DNA of 64,000 nucleotides from Nostoc sp. NIES-4103 (lineage in GTDB: Bacteria > Cyanobacteriota > Cyanobacteriia > Cyanobacteriales > Nostocaceae): contig NZ_AP018288.1 of NCBI RefSeq assembly GCF_002368335.1, forward strand, positions 4,240,628-4,304,627, given 5' to 3'. The first letter of the stretch is position 1. The number at the start of each line of letters is the position of its first letter. This document shows, one piece after another, positions 51,300 through 60,438 of the stretch. The notes under the pieces were generated by a model. That model searched no databases. It saw only the letters and a program-made list of their open reading frames with translations, and had not been told where the DNA came from. The position numbers and the translations under genes were made by a program.

Positions 51300-53558
51300 A
51301 TGACAATCAGTCCTCCGGAGCGAGAGGAAAAAAAGGCAAGAGTGATAGTCGATAACGATCCGGTTCCTACCTCATTTGAGAAATGGGCACAACCAGGACA
51401 CTTCGACAGAACTCTAACCAGAGGTCCCAAAACCACCACATGGATTTGGAACCTTCATGCCCTCGCCCACGATTTCGATACACATACAAGCGATTTAGAA
51501 GAAATATCCCGCAAGATATTTGCCGCTCACTTCGGGCATTTAGCCGTAGTGACGATCTGGCTAAGCGGGATGATATTCCACGGGGCGAAATTCTCGAACT
51601 ACGAAGCGTGGTTAAGCGACCCGTTGAATGTTAAGCCAAGCGCTCAAGTCGTTTGGCCAATTGTGGGACAAGACATCCTCAATGGTGATGTCGGTGGTGG
51701 TTTCCACGGCATTCAAATCACCTCTGGCTTGTTCCAAGTATGGCGCGGCTGGGGTATTACCAACTCCTTCCAGCTTTACTGCACAGCCATTGGCGGCTTG
51801 GTACTAGCAGGCTTGTTCTTATTTGCAGGTTGGTTCCACTACCACAAGCGCGCTCCTAAACTGGAATGGTTCCAGAATGTGGAGTCAATGCTGAATCACC
51901 ACTTGCAAGTGTTGCTAGGTTGTGGTTCCTTGGGATGGGCTGGTCACTTGATCCATGTGTCCGCACCAACCAACAAGCTTTTGGATGCAGGCGTCGCCCT
52001 CAAAGACATACCCCTGCCCCACGAATTCATCCTGAATAAAGACTTGTTGATTGAGCTGTATCCTGGCTTTGCTAGTGGTTTAGCACCTTTCTTCACTTTG
52101 AACTGGGGTCAGTATGCTGACTTTTTGACATTCAAAGGCGGTCTGAACCCAGTAACAGGTGGCTTGTGGTTGACAGATATTTCTCATCACCACCTAGCGA
52201 TCGCAGTACTGTTCATCATTGCTGGTCACCAATACCGCACCAACTGGGGTATCGGTCACAGCATCAAAGAGATCCTAGAAAACCATAAAGGGCCCTTCAC
52301 TGGTGAAGGTCACAAAGGTCTCTACGAAAACCTGACCACATCTTGGCACGCTCAGCTGGCAACTAACCTTGCCTTCTTGGGTTCCCTGACCATCATCATC
52401 GCGCACCACATGTATGCGATGCCCCCCTATCCATATTTGGCAACTGACTACGCTACGCAGTTGTGCATATTCACTCACCATATTTGGATTGGTGGCTTCC
52501 TGATCGTTGGTGGAGCAGCTCACGCAGCTATCTTCATGGTGCGGGATTATGATCCTGTAGTGAACCAAAACAACCTACTGGATCGGGTGATTCGTCACCG
52601 GGATGCGATTATCTCTCATCTCAACTGGGTGTCTATTTTCCTAGGCTTCCACAGCTTTGGACTTTACATCCACAACGACACAATGCGTGCGTTGGGTCGT
52701 CCTCAAGACATGTTCTCTGATACGGCAATCCAGTTGCAGCCAGTATTTGCTCAGTGGGTACAAAATATCCACGCCTTAGCTCCTGGTAGCACTGCACCCA
52801 ATGCCTTAGAACCTGTGAGCTATGTGTTTGGCGGCGGTATTTTGGCTGTAGGTGGCAAAGTAGCAGCAGCACCCATTGCTTTGGGTACAGCTGACTTCAT
52901 GATTCACCACATTCACGCCTTCACCATTCACGTCACCGTCTTGATTCTCCTCAAGGGCGTACTGTTTGCCCGCAGTTCTCGTCTGATTCCAGACAAGGCA
53001 AACCTGGGCTTCCGCTTCCCCTGCGACGGCCCTGGTCGTGGCGGCACATGTCAAGTATCCGGTTGGGATCATGTGTTCCTCGGATTGTTCTGGATGTACA
53101 ACTCCCTATCCATTGTGATTTTCCACTTCAGCTGGAAAATGCAATCCGATGTTTGGGGAACTGTAGACGCAGACGGTACTGTGAGTACCATCACAGGTGG
53201 TAACTTTGCCCAAAGTGCCATCACCATCAACGGTTGGTTGCGTGACTTCTTGTGGGCACAAGCTTCACAAGTCATCAACTCCTATGGCAGTGCGCTATCT
53301 GCCTATGGTTTACTGTTCTTGGGCGCTCACTTTGTTTGGGCATTCAGCTTGATGTTCCTGTTCAGTGGTCGCGGCTACTGGCAAGAATTGATTGAGTCCA
53401 TCGTTTGGGCGCACAATAAACTAAAGGTAGCCCCAGCAATTCAGCCTCGCGCTCTGAGCATCATTCAAGGACGCGCTGTTGGTGTAGCTCACTACCTATT
53501 AGGAGGAATTGCCACAACCTGGGCATTCTTCCACGCACACATCCTTTCAGTAGGGTAG
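51300..53558 (+). CDS. psaA: Photosystem I P700 apoprotein A1
   Basis: A 752-aa core subunit of photosystem I with eleven membrane helices. With PsaB it binds P700, the primary acceptors, phylloquinone and the shared 4Fe-4S cluster FX. The FX loop FPCDGPGRGGTCQVSGWDH is intact. Many His ligands for chlorophyll are visible (MLNHHLQVLLG; ISHHHLAIAV; FTHHIWIGG). Length matches other PsaA. Strong ribosome binding site before the ATG. psaB follows after 198 bp. Confidence 0.99.
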   Translation: MTISPPEREEKKARVIVDNDPVPTSFEKWAQPGHFDRTLTRGPKTTTWIWNLHALAHDFDTHTSDLEEISRKIFAAHFGHLAVVTIWLSGMIFHGAKFSNYEAWLSDPLNVKPSAQVVWPIVGQDILNGDVGGGFHGIQITSGLFQVWRGWGITNSFQLYCTAIGGLVLAGLFLFAGWFHYHKRAPKLEWFQNVESMLNHHLQVLLGCGSLGWAGHLIHVSAPTNKLLDAGVALKDIPLPHEFILNKDLLIELYPGFASGLAPFFTLNWGQYADFLTFKGGLNPVTGGLWLTDISHHHLAIAVLFIIAGHQYRTNWGIGHSIKEILENHKGPFTGEGHKGLYENLTTSWHAQLATNLAFLGSLTIIIAHHMYAMPPYPYLATDYATQLCIFTHHIWIGGFLIVGGAAHAAIFMVRDYDPVVNQNNLLDRVIRHRDAIISHLNWVSIFLGFHSFGLYIHNDTMRALGRPQDMFSDTAIQLQPVFAQWVQNIHALAPGSTAPNALEPVSYVFGGGILAVGGKVAAAPIALGTADFMIHHIHAFTIHVTVLILLKGVLFARSSRLIPDKANLGFRFPCDGPGRGGTCQVSGWDHVFLGLFWMYNSLSIVIFHFSWKMQSDVWGTVDADGTVSTITGGNFAQSAITINGWLRDFLWAQASQVINSYGSALSAYGLLFLGAHFVWAFSLMFLFSGRGYWQELIESIVWAHNKLKVAPAIQPRALSIIQGRAVGVAHYLLGGIATTWAFFHAHILSVG

Positions 53559-53572
53559 CAATCAGTTTTGTA

Positions 53573-53710
53573 AAAGTTAGGAGTTAGGAGTTAGGAGTTA
53601 GAAATGAAGTTAGGAGTTAAAAGTTAGGAGTTAAAAATAAAAATTTCCAACTCAGAACTCAGAACTCATAATTATCAATTCCTAACTCATAACTCTCAAC
53701 TCATAACTGA
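53573..53710. repeat. STRRs in the psaA-psaB spacer
   Basis: GAGTTAG heptamers (53580-53635) and AACTCAG/AACTCAT heptamers of opposite sense (53650-53706) fill the spacer and could pair with each other in the dicistronic mRNA. Confidence 0.8.
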
Positions 53711-53756
53711 CAACGCTGATACCTGATGGCTAAAGGTCAGAGGAATTATCAAACCT

Positions 53757-55988
53757 ATGGCAACAAAATTTCCAAAATTTAGCCAGGATCTCGCACAGGA
53801 TCCGACTACACGTCGGATATGGTATGCGATCGCTACAGGCAACGACTTTGAAAGTCACGATGGCATGACAGAAGAAAATCTTTACCAAAAGATTTTCGCA
53901 ACTCACTTCGGTCACTTGGCAATCATCTTCCTGTGGGCATCCAGCCTCCTGTTCCACGTAGCCTGGCAAGGTAACTTTGAACAGTGGATCAAAGATCCCC
54001 TTCATGTACGCCCCATCGCTCACGCGATTTGGGATCCCCACTTTGGTAAACCAGCGATCGAAGCGTTTACCCAAGCAGGTGCAAACTATCCAGTAAACAT
54101 TACCTACTCTGGTATCTACCACTGGTGGTATACCATCGGTATGCGGACAAACAGCGAACTGTACACCGGTTCAGTCTTCCTGCTGATCTTCGCAGCCGTG
54201 CTATTGTTCGCTGGCTGGTTGCACTTACAACCCAAGTTCCGTCCTAGCTTGGCATGGTTCAAGAGCGCTGAACATCGCCTAAACCACCACTTGGCAGGTT
54301 TGTTTGGTGTTAGCTCTTTGGCTTGGACAGGTCACTTGGTTCACGTTGCTATCCCCGAAGCTCGCGGACAGCACGTAGGTTGGGATAACTTCTTAACCAC
54401 CGCACCTCACCCAGCAGGTTTGACACCTTTCTTTACAGGAAACTGGGGCGTTTACGCTCAAAATCCTGACACTGCTGGTCATGTGTTCGGTACATCTCAA
54501 GGTGCAGGCACAGCAATTCTAACTTTCTTGGGTGGTTTCCATCCCCAGACAGAATCCTTGTGGTTGACTGATATTGCTCACCACCACTTAGCGATCGCTG
54601 TACTGTTCATTGTTGCTGGTCACATGTACCGCACCAACTTTGGAATTGGTCACAGCATCAAAGAAATGCTGAATTCCAAGGGTGGTTTAGTACCTGGAAC
54701 CAAGAGTGAAGGTCAGTTTAACTTGCCTCACCAAGGCTTGTATGACACCTACAACAACTCTTTGCACTTCCAGTTAGGTATTCACCTAGCTGCTTTGGGA
54801 ACCATCACCTCCCTAGTAGCTCAGCACATGTACGCCTTGCCTCCTTACGCATTTATAGCTAAGGATTACACCACTCAGGCAGCGTTATACACCCACCACC
54901 AGTACATTGCTATCTTCCTGTTGGTTGGTGCTTTCGCCCACGGCGCAATCTTCTGGGTTCGTGACTACGACCCCGAACAAAACAAAGGTAACGTTCTCGA
55001 CCGTGTATTGAAGCACAAAGAAGCGATTATCTCGCATTTAAGCTGGGTATCCCTTTTCTTGGGCTTCCACACCCTCGGTTTATACGTCCACAACGACGTA
55101 GTAGTAGCTTTCGGTACCCCTGAAAAGCAAATCTTGATTGAACCAGTATTTGCTCAGTTTGTTCAAGCTGCTCACGGTAAGGTACTCTACGGCTTAGACA
55201 CCTTGTTGTCTAACCCTGATAGCGTCGCTTACACAGCATGGCCCAACTACGGCAACGTATGGCTACCAGGCTGGTTGGATGCGATCAACTCCAGCACCAA
55301 CTCTCTGTTCTTAACCATTGGCCCTGGCGACTTCTTGGTACACCATGCGATCGCCCTCGGCTTGCACACCACCACCTTGATTTTGGTCAAAGGTGCTTTG
55401 GATGCGCGTGGTTCTAAGCTGATGCCCGATAAAAAGGACTTCGGCTATTCCTTCCCCTGTGACGGCCCCGGTCGTGGCGGTACCTGCGATATCTCCGCAT
55501 GGGACGCTTTCTACCTAGCATTGTTCTGGGCATTGAACACAGTCGGTTGGTTAACCTTCTACTGGCACTGGAAACACCTAGGTATTTGGCAAGGTAACGT
55601 TGCTCAGTTCAACGAAAACTCCACATACCTCATGGGTTGGTTCCGTGATTACCTGTGGGCTAACTCCGCTCAGTTGATTAACGGTTACAACCCCTACGGC
55701 GTGAACAACCTGTCTGTTTGGGCTTGGATGTTCCTCTTCGGACACCTAGTTTGGGCAACTGGCTTCATGTTCTTAATCTCCTGGAGAGGTTACTGGCAAG
55801 AATTGATTGAAACTCTGGTTTGGGCGCACGAACGTACTCCTCTAGCTAACTTGGTTCGCTGGAAAGATAAGCCCGTGGCTCTATCCATCGTTCAAGCTCG
55901 TTTGGTTGGTCTAGCTCACTTCACCGTTGGCTATGTCTTGACCTACGCAGCCTTCTTGATTGCTTCTACGGCTGGTAAGTTCGGTTGA
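53757..55988 (+). CDS. psaB: Photosystem I P700 apoprotein A2
   Basis: A 743-aa PsaB, the second core subunit of photosystem I, with eleven membrane helices. The FX-binding loop FPCDGPGRGGTCDISAWDAF is intact, and the chlorophyll and P700 histidine motifs are present (RLNHHLAGLFG; IAHHHLAIAV; YTHHQYIAI). Normal length. Expressed with psaA; a strong terminator follows. Confidence 0.99.
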   Translation: MATKFPKFSQDLAQDPTTRRIWYAIATGNDFESHDGMTEENLYQKIFATHFGHLAIIFLWASSLLFHVAWQGNFEQWIKDPLHVRPIAHAIWDPHFGKPAIEAFTQAGANYPVNITYSGIYHWWYTIGMRTNSELYTGSVFLLIFAAVLLFAGWLHLQPKFRPSLAWFKSAEHRLNHHLAGLFGVSSLAWTGHLVHVAIPEARGQHVGWDNFLTTAPHPAGLTPFFTGNWGVYAQNPDTAGHVFGTSQGAGTAILTFLGGFHPQTESLWLTDIAHHHLAIAVLFIVAGHMYRTNFGIGHSIKEMLNSKGGLVPGTKSEGQFNLPHQGLYDTYNNSLHFQLGIHLAALGTITSLVAQHMYALPPYAFIAKDYTTQAALYTHHQYIAIFLLVGAFAHGAIFWVRDYDPEQNKGNVLDRVLKHKEAIISHLSWVSLFLGFHTLGLYVHNDVVVAFGTPEKQILIEPVFAQFVQAAHGKVLYGLDTLLSNPDSVAYTAWPNYGNVWLPGWLDAINSSTNSLFLTIGPGDFLVHHAIALGLHTTTLILVKGALDARGSKLMPDKKDFGYSFPCDGPGRGGTCDISAWDAFYLALFWALNTVGWLTFYWHWKHLGIWQGNVAQFNENSTYLMGWFRDYLWANSAQLINGYNPYGVNNLSVWAWMFLFGHLVWATGFMFLISWRGYWQELIETLVWAHERTPLANLVRWKDKPVALSIVQARLVGLAHFTVGYVLTYAAFLIASTAGKFG

Positions 55989-56019
55989 TCTGGCTACTAG
56001 TTTTGTAGATAAGTAATTT

Positions 56020-56050
56020 AAATCCCCCGCCATTAAGCGGGGGATTTTTT
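56020..56050. terminator. Intrinsic terminator after psaB
   Basis: AAATCCCCCGC (56020-56030) and GCGGGGGATTT (56037-56047) form a perfect 11-bp stem with a 6-nt loop and a T-run. It may also terminate the opposing gene 56084-57040. Confidence 0.9.
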
Positions 56051-56083
56051 AATAGGCGGGCAAGGATTCTGCTTTTATCCTAT

Positions 56084-57040
56084 TTATATACCTAGAGGTA
56101 ACGACAATTGAACACAACCTGTAAGTCGTCTTCTCTCAGCTTCCGCTTTCAGTCTTTTGTCTGCCTTGTGGATATTTTCAATAATTGGTAGTAGTTCAGC
56201 CTTATGCTTAGGCATATATAACTCAAAAGCTTTGTATACCGCCTCTACTGGATTAACATTGTAATAACGAATTTGATTTGCTGCTAATTTACTCAATGCG
56301 GAATAGTCCATTAATGGACGAGTATCATAATAATCTCTGATAGCGGCGTTCTTAGGAAGATTATTTTCTCTCTTAATTTCTCTAGACCTCATTCCTTGTA
56401 TACATTGATTGAGAGCATCATTAGTGTCTGCAAAAATCTTCCTAGAAAAATGATGTTTTTTCTGCCACTCTTGTACGGCAGACATAAGCTCTGGATGATC
56501 TTCAAGTTTTAATATCTGTCTAACGGATAATCTACCTTTATGTGCCTCGAATTCCTGCTCGAACTCATCACGTATAGAAGAGCCATTCTGAGATTTCCAG
56601 CCAGTTTTTTGATGAATATAAACTCGCATTCCCAGATGTTCAATTAATTGGAGAGCTTGTTTTGCTTTAAGATTACCTCCTGGATGTCTAGGCTTAGAGT
56701 ATTTAGCATAATATTTAACTACAGCTGCACAAAATCCATCTTCAACGATGTCTCTTCCTTGCCCATCAGTATAGCCAGGAAGTGTCAAACTACGTCCAGC
56801 AAAAGGCTTTAAGCAAGGATGTAATCTATTATTTTCAGGCTCAGAACTTCTGACTTTTTTAATTAATTTACTGACAGCAGCTTGGCCGAAACCAACAAAC
56901 CTAGCTAATCCGTTATGAGACATACCTGATTGTCCGGTGCTTTTAACTGTAAAATATTCTGCTCCATCTTCATCGACTCCACGTAGTAAATATTTAGAAA
57001 AATCTTGTTCATTTCCTGATTTTTTTAGTAGTTGTACCAT
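56084..57040 (-). CDS. Unrecognised protein with a possible helix-turn-helix
   Basis: A 318-aa basic, soluble protein. Residues about 42-63 (GLARFVGFGQAAVSKLIKKV) could form a helix-turn-helix. The rest is mostly helical with charged stretches (KHHFSRKIFADTNDALNQCIQGM; NPVEAVYKAFELYMPKHKAELLP). I recognise no family. It lies 26 bp after a coiled-coil/winged-helix-like gene on the same strand, so the two probably form an operon. The AT-rich composition and neighbourhood of gene remnants suggest acquired DNA. Confidence 0.6.
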   Translation of the reverse strand: MVQLLKKSGNEQDFSKYLLRGVDEDGAEYFTVKSTGQSGMSHNGLARFVGFGQAAVSKLIKKVRSSEPENNRLHPCLKPFAGRSLTLPGYTDGQGRDIVEDGFCAAVVKYYAKYSKPRHPGGNLKAKQALQLIEHLGMRVYIHQKTGWKSQNGSSIRDEFEQEFEAHKGRLSVRQILKLEDHPELMSAVQEWQKKHHFSRKIFADTNDALNQCIQGMRSREIKRENNLPKNAAIRDYYDTRPLMDYSALSKLAANQIRYYNVNPVEAVYKAFELYMPKHKAELLPIIENIHKADKRLKAEAERRRLTGCVQLSLPLGI

Positions 57041-57066
57041 AAGAATCTACTTCACATTTAAAGACA

Positions 57067-57699
57067 TTATGAATTGACTAAAGAATGGTTGCCGTTAACT
57101 TGTGAATTCGAGTTAACAGGAATATCAATTGGTTGTTGAGATATCTGTGTCGGACTTGTTTGTGCTAACTGTGGAGCTACTAGGAAATATTCTGAGTCAC
57201 CTAATTTTGTGAGTCTTCCTTCTTTAACACCCCTATTTAACTCTGCCAGCAAAGAATTTCTTGCTCTTGCCAATTCATCTGGGGAGGAAGTTTCAAAAAT
57301 AATGTCTGTCAATTGATCAATATGTAATCCTCCCGGATAATTTAATAAAATTTGTGCAGCAATTTTAACGTATCCTTTAGTTCTTTTGTACTGAATACGT
57401 TTCATATCTTTTGGTAGACGAAAAGTCTTGACAGTCTGATCTTGCTTTGAATACGTCTCACCAAGAGAAGATTTCGTCTCAGATAAATCTTGGATAGTTT
57501 CTTGATAATCTTGGTGACTAAGTTCTTTTCCATGAGTAGCAATTAAGCTGTCAATAGTAGATTGTACTTTCCGGGCTAAAGCCTCCATAATAGATGCCTC
57601 TATTTGAGCCTTAGCCGCAACTTCCCTTAGCCTAGCGGCTTCTTGCTCAGTTTCAGCAAGTTTATTTTGTAACAATGAGAGCAGCAAATGGTTATCCAT
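57067..57699 (-). CDS. Coiled-coil protein with C-terminal winged-helix-like domain
   Basis: A 210-aa soluble protein. Residues about 1-60 form a coiled coil (KLAETEQEAARLREVAAKAQ). Residues about 105-175 (YVKIAAQILLNYPGGLHIDQLTDIIFE, then RARNSLLAELNRGVKEGRLTKLGDSEYFL) have the pattern of a winged helix resembling the HARE-HTH type; this is an inference. The tail is Gln/Asn-rich. Start ATG giving MDNHLLLSLL. Probably co-transcribed with the downstream unrecognised gene. Function unknown. Confidence 0.6.
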   Translation of the reverse strand: MDNHLLLSLLQNKLAETEQEAARLREVAAKAQIEASIMEALARKVQSTIDSLIATHGKELSHQDYQETIQDLSETKSSLGETYSKQDQTVKTFRLPKDMKRIQYKRTKGYVKIAAQILLNYPGGLHIDQLTDIIFETSSPDELARARNSLLAELNRGVKEGRLTKLGDSEYFLVAPQLAQTSPTQISQQPIDIPVNSNSQVNGNHSLVNS

Positions 57700-57880
57700 G
57701 AAAACCATTATATATAATCTTGTCTGTCTTGCAAGAATTCAAGAAGTCTACGAAAATATCCCCAATTCATTGGAAGTTTTGGGCCATAACTCTTTTTGAT
57801 CTTTTGAGATCTTGGCAGTCTTGGCAATTTTTTGCTAGGCTGAGTCGCAAAGCGACACGCTACGCGAAAGCGATCGCCCG

Positions 57881-58057
57881 CCATATGTAAATTCAAACAA
57901 AGTACCAACCCACGTTGCTAGACAACTGCCTAATGGTCAATGGACAAGTAAGTTGGGTCAAGATGAAGATATAGAGCATAATAATTTACAAGGTCTCACT
58001 GGACAGCCTGGTTATGGTGAGGTTGCTTGTATTATGAAAAGACCAATTACAGCGTAG
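57881..58057 (+). pseudogene. 3' remnant of a conserved gene (DUF7689-like C-terminus)
   Basis: The frame ending with TAG at 58055-58057 encodes THVARQLPNGQWTSKLGQDE, DIEHNNLQGL and YGEVACIMKRP. This is a coherent protein end that I associate with a family of small conserved proteins ending in a THVArQLP..WtSKLGxxeDIEH motif. Upstream of about 57880 the frame runs into a GC-rich dispersed repeat (GCAAAGCGACACGCTACGCG) and no start exists, so only the last 52 to 58 codons remain. Confidence 0.5.
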
Positions 58058-58174
58058 AAAAGATAAAGTGCTAATTTAATTTTTAGGCTCACCAAAAGAG
58101 CGATCGCCTAAAATAAAACTTAATTGTCAGCAGACACAATGACAAAAAAATTGTAAAATATCCGATAACCGAAA

Positions 58175-58381
58175 ATGAACACTAAACTTGTAGAATCGCT
58201 GTTGCAGGTTATCTTATCTCTTTCTGATGAAGAGCGATCGCTCTTAGAAGAAAAACTTTTTTTCGATGCATCAGAACCTCCAACCCGTGACCTAATACAA
58301 CTTGCTCAAATTGGTGGTTCATTTAAATTTCTTGAAGATGAACCAGATATATACTCCCTTGAAGACGGAGAACCTATCTAA
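58175..58381 (+). CDS. Probable type II antitoxin
   Basis: A 68-aa acidic protein (LVESLLQVILSLSDEERSLLEEKLF, then GGSFKFLEDEPDIYSLEDGEPI). Its stop codon overlaps the ATG of a PemK/MazF-like toxin frame by one base (TAATG), the usual organisation of such modules. The N-terminal part would dimerise and the acidic tail would wrap the toxin. The antitoxin is intact while its toxin carries an in-frame stop. Confidence 0.7.
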   Translation: MNTKLVESLLQVILSLSDEERSLLEEKLFFDASEPPTRDLIQLAQIGGSFKFLEDEPDIYSLEDGEPI

Positions 58382-58728
58382 TGTCTCTCCAAAAAGGTGA
58401 TATCGTCTTGGTTCCATTTCCGTTTACAGACTTGAGTGGAACAAAGCTAGGCCCTGGTTTAGTTTTATGAGTAGATAGTATGGGGGATGATATCACTTTA
58501 TGTTTTATTTCATCTCAAAATATAAGTAGTTTGAGTCCAGAAGAGTTTATCTTAGATCCTTCAGATCCAGATTTTACTAATACTGGATTACGAGTTGCTT
58601 CTAAAGTTAGGGTAACTCGAATAACCACCATAGAACGTAGACTAATCACTAGAAGGATAGGTAAATTAGGAGCAAGTCAAGTTCAACAGTTGAATACAGT
58701 AATACTTCAAGCCTTGAAACTGACATAA
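58381..58728 (+). pseudogene. PemK/MazF-like toxin with in-frame TGA
   Basis: The frame from ATG 58381 starts MSLQKGDIVLVPFPFTDLSG, the classic MazF/PemK opening, and hits TGA at 58468-58470 after 29 codons, just where the family has a residue between LVL and VDS. It then continues in frame (DDITLCFISSQ; NTGLRVASKVRVTRITTI) to 58728. Without the stop it would be a normal toxin of about 115 aa. The nonsense change probably inactivates the mRNA endonuclease; readthrough is the alternative. Confidence 0.8.
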
Positions 58729-58804
58729 TGTGAAGCCTGTTATCAACCTCGTGACCGCGATCGCCTAAAATAAACTAGCAGAAATTAACTAACGGAGTCA
58801 TCAG

Positions 58805-59245
58805 GTGTCTATTCCCGAAATCACACAAACGCTATTAGCAGCCAAAAAAGTCAAAGGACTAAGCTTTGCAGATTTAGAAAAAATTCTTGGGCGCGATGAA
58901 GTATGGATTGCAGCTTTATTCTACCGTCAAGCTACTGCTTCCCAAGAAGAAGCAAAGTTACTGGTGGACGCATTAGGGTTAGATGCTAGTTATATTCAAC
59001 AGTTAACTGCATCCCCTGTGAAAGGATTGGGCCCAGTTGTACCAACCGACCCACTGATTTATCGTTTTTATGAGATTATGCAAGTGTATGGCTATCCACT
59101 TAAAGACGTAATTCAGGAAAAGTTCGGCGATGGGATTATGAGCGCCATTGATTTTACTTTAGATGTGGAGAAAGAAGAAGACCCCAAAGGCGATCGCGTG
59201 AAAATTATTATGTCTGGCAAATTTTTACCCTACAAGAAATGGTAG
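58805..59245 (+). CDS. cynS: Cyanate hydratase (cyanase)
   Basis: A 146-aa cyanase converting cyanate and bicarbonate to carbamate, which yields ammonia and CO2. The catalytic Arg87, Glu90 (IYRFYEIM) and Ser113 (GIMSAIDF) correspond to E. coli Arg96, Glu99 and Ser122. It has an N-terminal helical domain and a C-terminal dimer-interlock domain ending FLPYKKW. Start GTG at 58805. It is not linked here to cyanate transporter genes. Confidence 0.97.
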   Translation: MSIPEITQTLLAAKKVKGLSFADLEKILGRDEVWIAALFYRQATASQEEAKLLVDALGLDASYIQQLTASPVKGLGPVVPTDPLIYRFYEIMQVYGYPLKDVIQEKFGDGIMSAIDFTLDVEKEEDPKGDRVKIIMSGKFLPYKKW

Positions 59246-59341
59246 CCTTTTAGTTTTGCAGAGAATAGGGTTTACCTATCCTGATCATAACTACTAAGAT
59301 ATAAATATCACGATGCGCTCATTTTACAATATTAATTATTC

Positions 59342-60247
59342 TTGACAGACGAAACTGAAAAAAACCGCCTAACTGGTCTTTATACCCCTTATTATACTCA
59401 AACAAACGGAGCAGTATATTTGGGTGATAGCCTAGAGCTAATTAAATTCATTGATGATAACAGTATTAATTTAATCTTGACATCACCCCCGTTTGCTCTC
59501 ACCCGCAAAAAAGAATACGGTAACGAAACTGCTGAAAAATATATTGAATGGTTTCTACCTTTTGCCTATGAATTTAAAAGAGTACTCAAAACGGATGGTT
59601 CACTCGTTATAGACTTAGGCGGTGCTTATCTTCCTGGAATACCTGTGCGGAGTATTTATCAATACGAACTTTTAGTTAAATTGTGTAAGGAAGTTGGCTT
59701 TTTTCTCGCTCAAGAATTCTATCACTACAATCCGGCTCGATTGCCTACTCCTGCTGAGTGGGTGACAATCAGACGCATTCGAGTCAAAGATTCAGTAAAC
59801 GTTGTTTGGTGGTTATCCAAAACACCAACTCCCAAAGCAGACAATCGAAAAGTTTTAAAGCCATATAGCCAAAGTATGAAGCAATTACTCAAAAATGGCT
59901 ATACCCCTAAAATACGTCCGAGTGGACATGATATTTCTGATAAATTCCAAAAAGATAACCAGGGTGCAATTCCACCGAATTTACTAGAAATTGCTAACAC
60001 TGAATCAAATAGTGTTTATTTACGTCGTTGTAAAGCAGCAGGGGTTAAAACCCATCCAGCACGTTTTCCTCAAGGGTTCGCCGAGTTCTTTATCAAATTT
60101 TTAACTGATAAAGATGATATCGTTTTAGATCCATTTGCAGGTTCTAATACAACTGGGTTTGTTTGTGAAACTTTACAACGCCGATGGATATCTTTTGAGA
60201 TTAATGAGAATTATCTTCTCGGAAGCCGTTATCGCTTCAGTCAATAG
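59342..60247 (+). CDS. Orphan DNA methyltransferase, probably N4-cytosine (DmtB/M.Ssp6803II-like)
   Basis: A 301-aa DNA methyltransferase of the beta-type motif order: catalytic TSPPF (47-51) precedes the AdoMet motif DPFAGSNTTG (263-272). SPPF-type motifs are typical of N4-cytosine enzymes. From memory it resembles the solitary cyanobacterial enzymes that methylate GGCC (M.Ssp6803II, DmtB), but the specificity is an inference. No restriction enzyme gene is adjacent, so it is probably a housekeeping orphan enzyme. Start TTG at 59342; no other start fits before motif IV. Confidence 0.75.
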   Translation: MTDETEKNRLTGLYTPYYTQTNGAVYLGDSLELIKFIDDNSINLILTSPPFALTRKKEYGNETAEKYIEWFLPFAYEFKRVLKTDGSLVIDLGGAYLPGIPVRSIYQYELLVKLCKEVGFFLAQEFYHYNPARLPTPAEWVTIRRIRVKDSVNVVWWLSKTPTPKADNRKVLKPYSQSMKQLLKNGYTPKIRPSGHDISDKFQKDNQGAIPPNLLEIANTESNSVYLRRCKAAGVKTHPARFPQGFAEFFIKFLTDKDDIVLDPFAGSNTTGFVCETLQRRWISFEINENYLLGSRYRFSQ

Positions 60248-60291
60248 TCAGATGCAGTTAAGAGTGAGAAATCGTTAAGATTTGTAAATAC

Positions 60292-60431
60292 TGTAAGGGC
60301 GGGTTTATCGACATACCTTGCTACTAATTGAGTAAGATTGCAGAATTTGCCCCTACAACTCCTGTACGGGCGGGTAAGGAACGCATATCTTGCCACTAAT
60401 TGAATAAGATTGCAAAACCCGCCCCTACAAC
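60292..60431. repeat. Two tandem copies of a ~70-bp repeat
   Basis: Copy 1 (about 60292-60360) and copy 2 (about 60363-60431) share TGTA(A/C)GGGCGGGT at the left, CT(A/C)CTAATTGA(G/A)TAAGATTGCA in the middle and GCCCCTACAACT at the right. The termini are inverted relative to each other (GGGCGGGTTT/AAACCCGCCC), so each copy may be a small foldable mobile unit. Confidence 0.65.
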
Positions 60432-60438
60432 TACTCAC

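Noticed and set aside
57708..57908. 66-codon minus-strand frame before the coiled-coil gene
   Set aside because: It overlaps the antisense of the gene remnant and a GC-rich dispersed repeat, and has no family resemblance.
60241..60438. 65-codon minus-strand frame
   Set aside because: It is a translation of the tandem 70-bp repeat (SCRGGFCNLIQLVARY twice).
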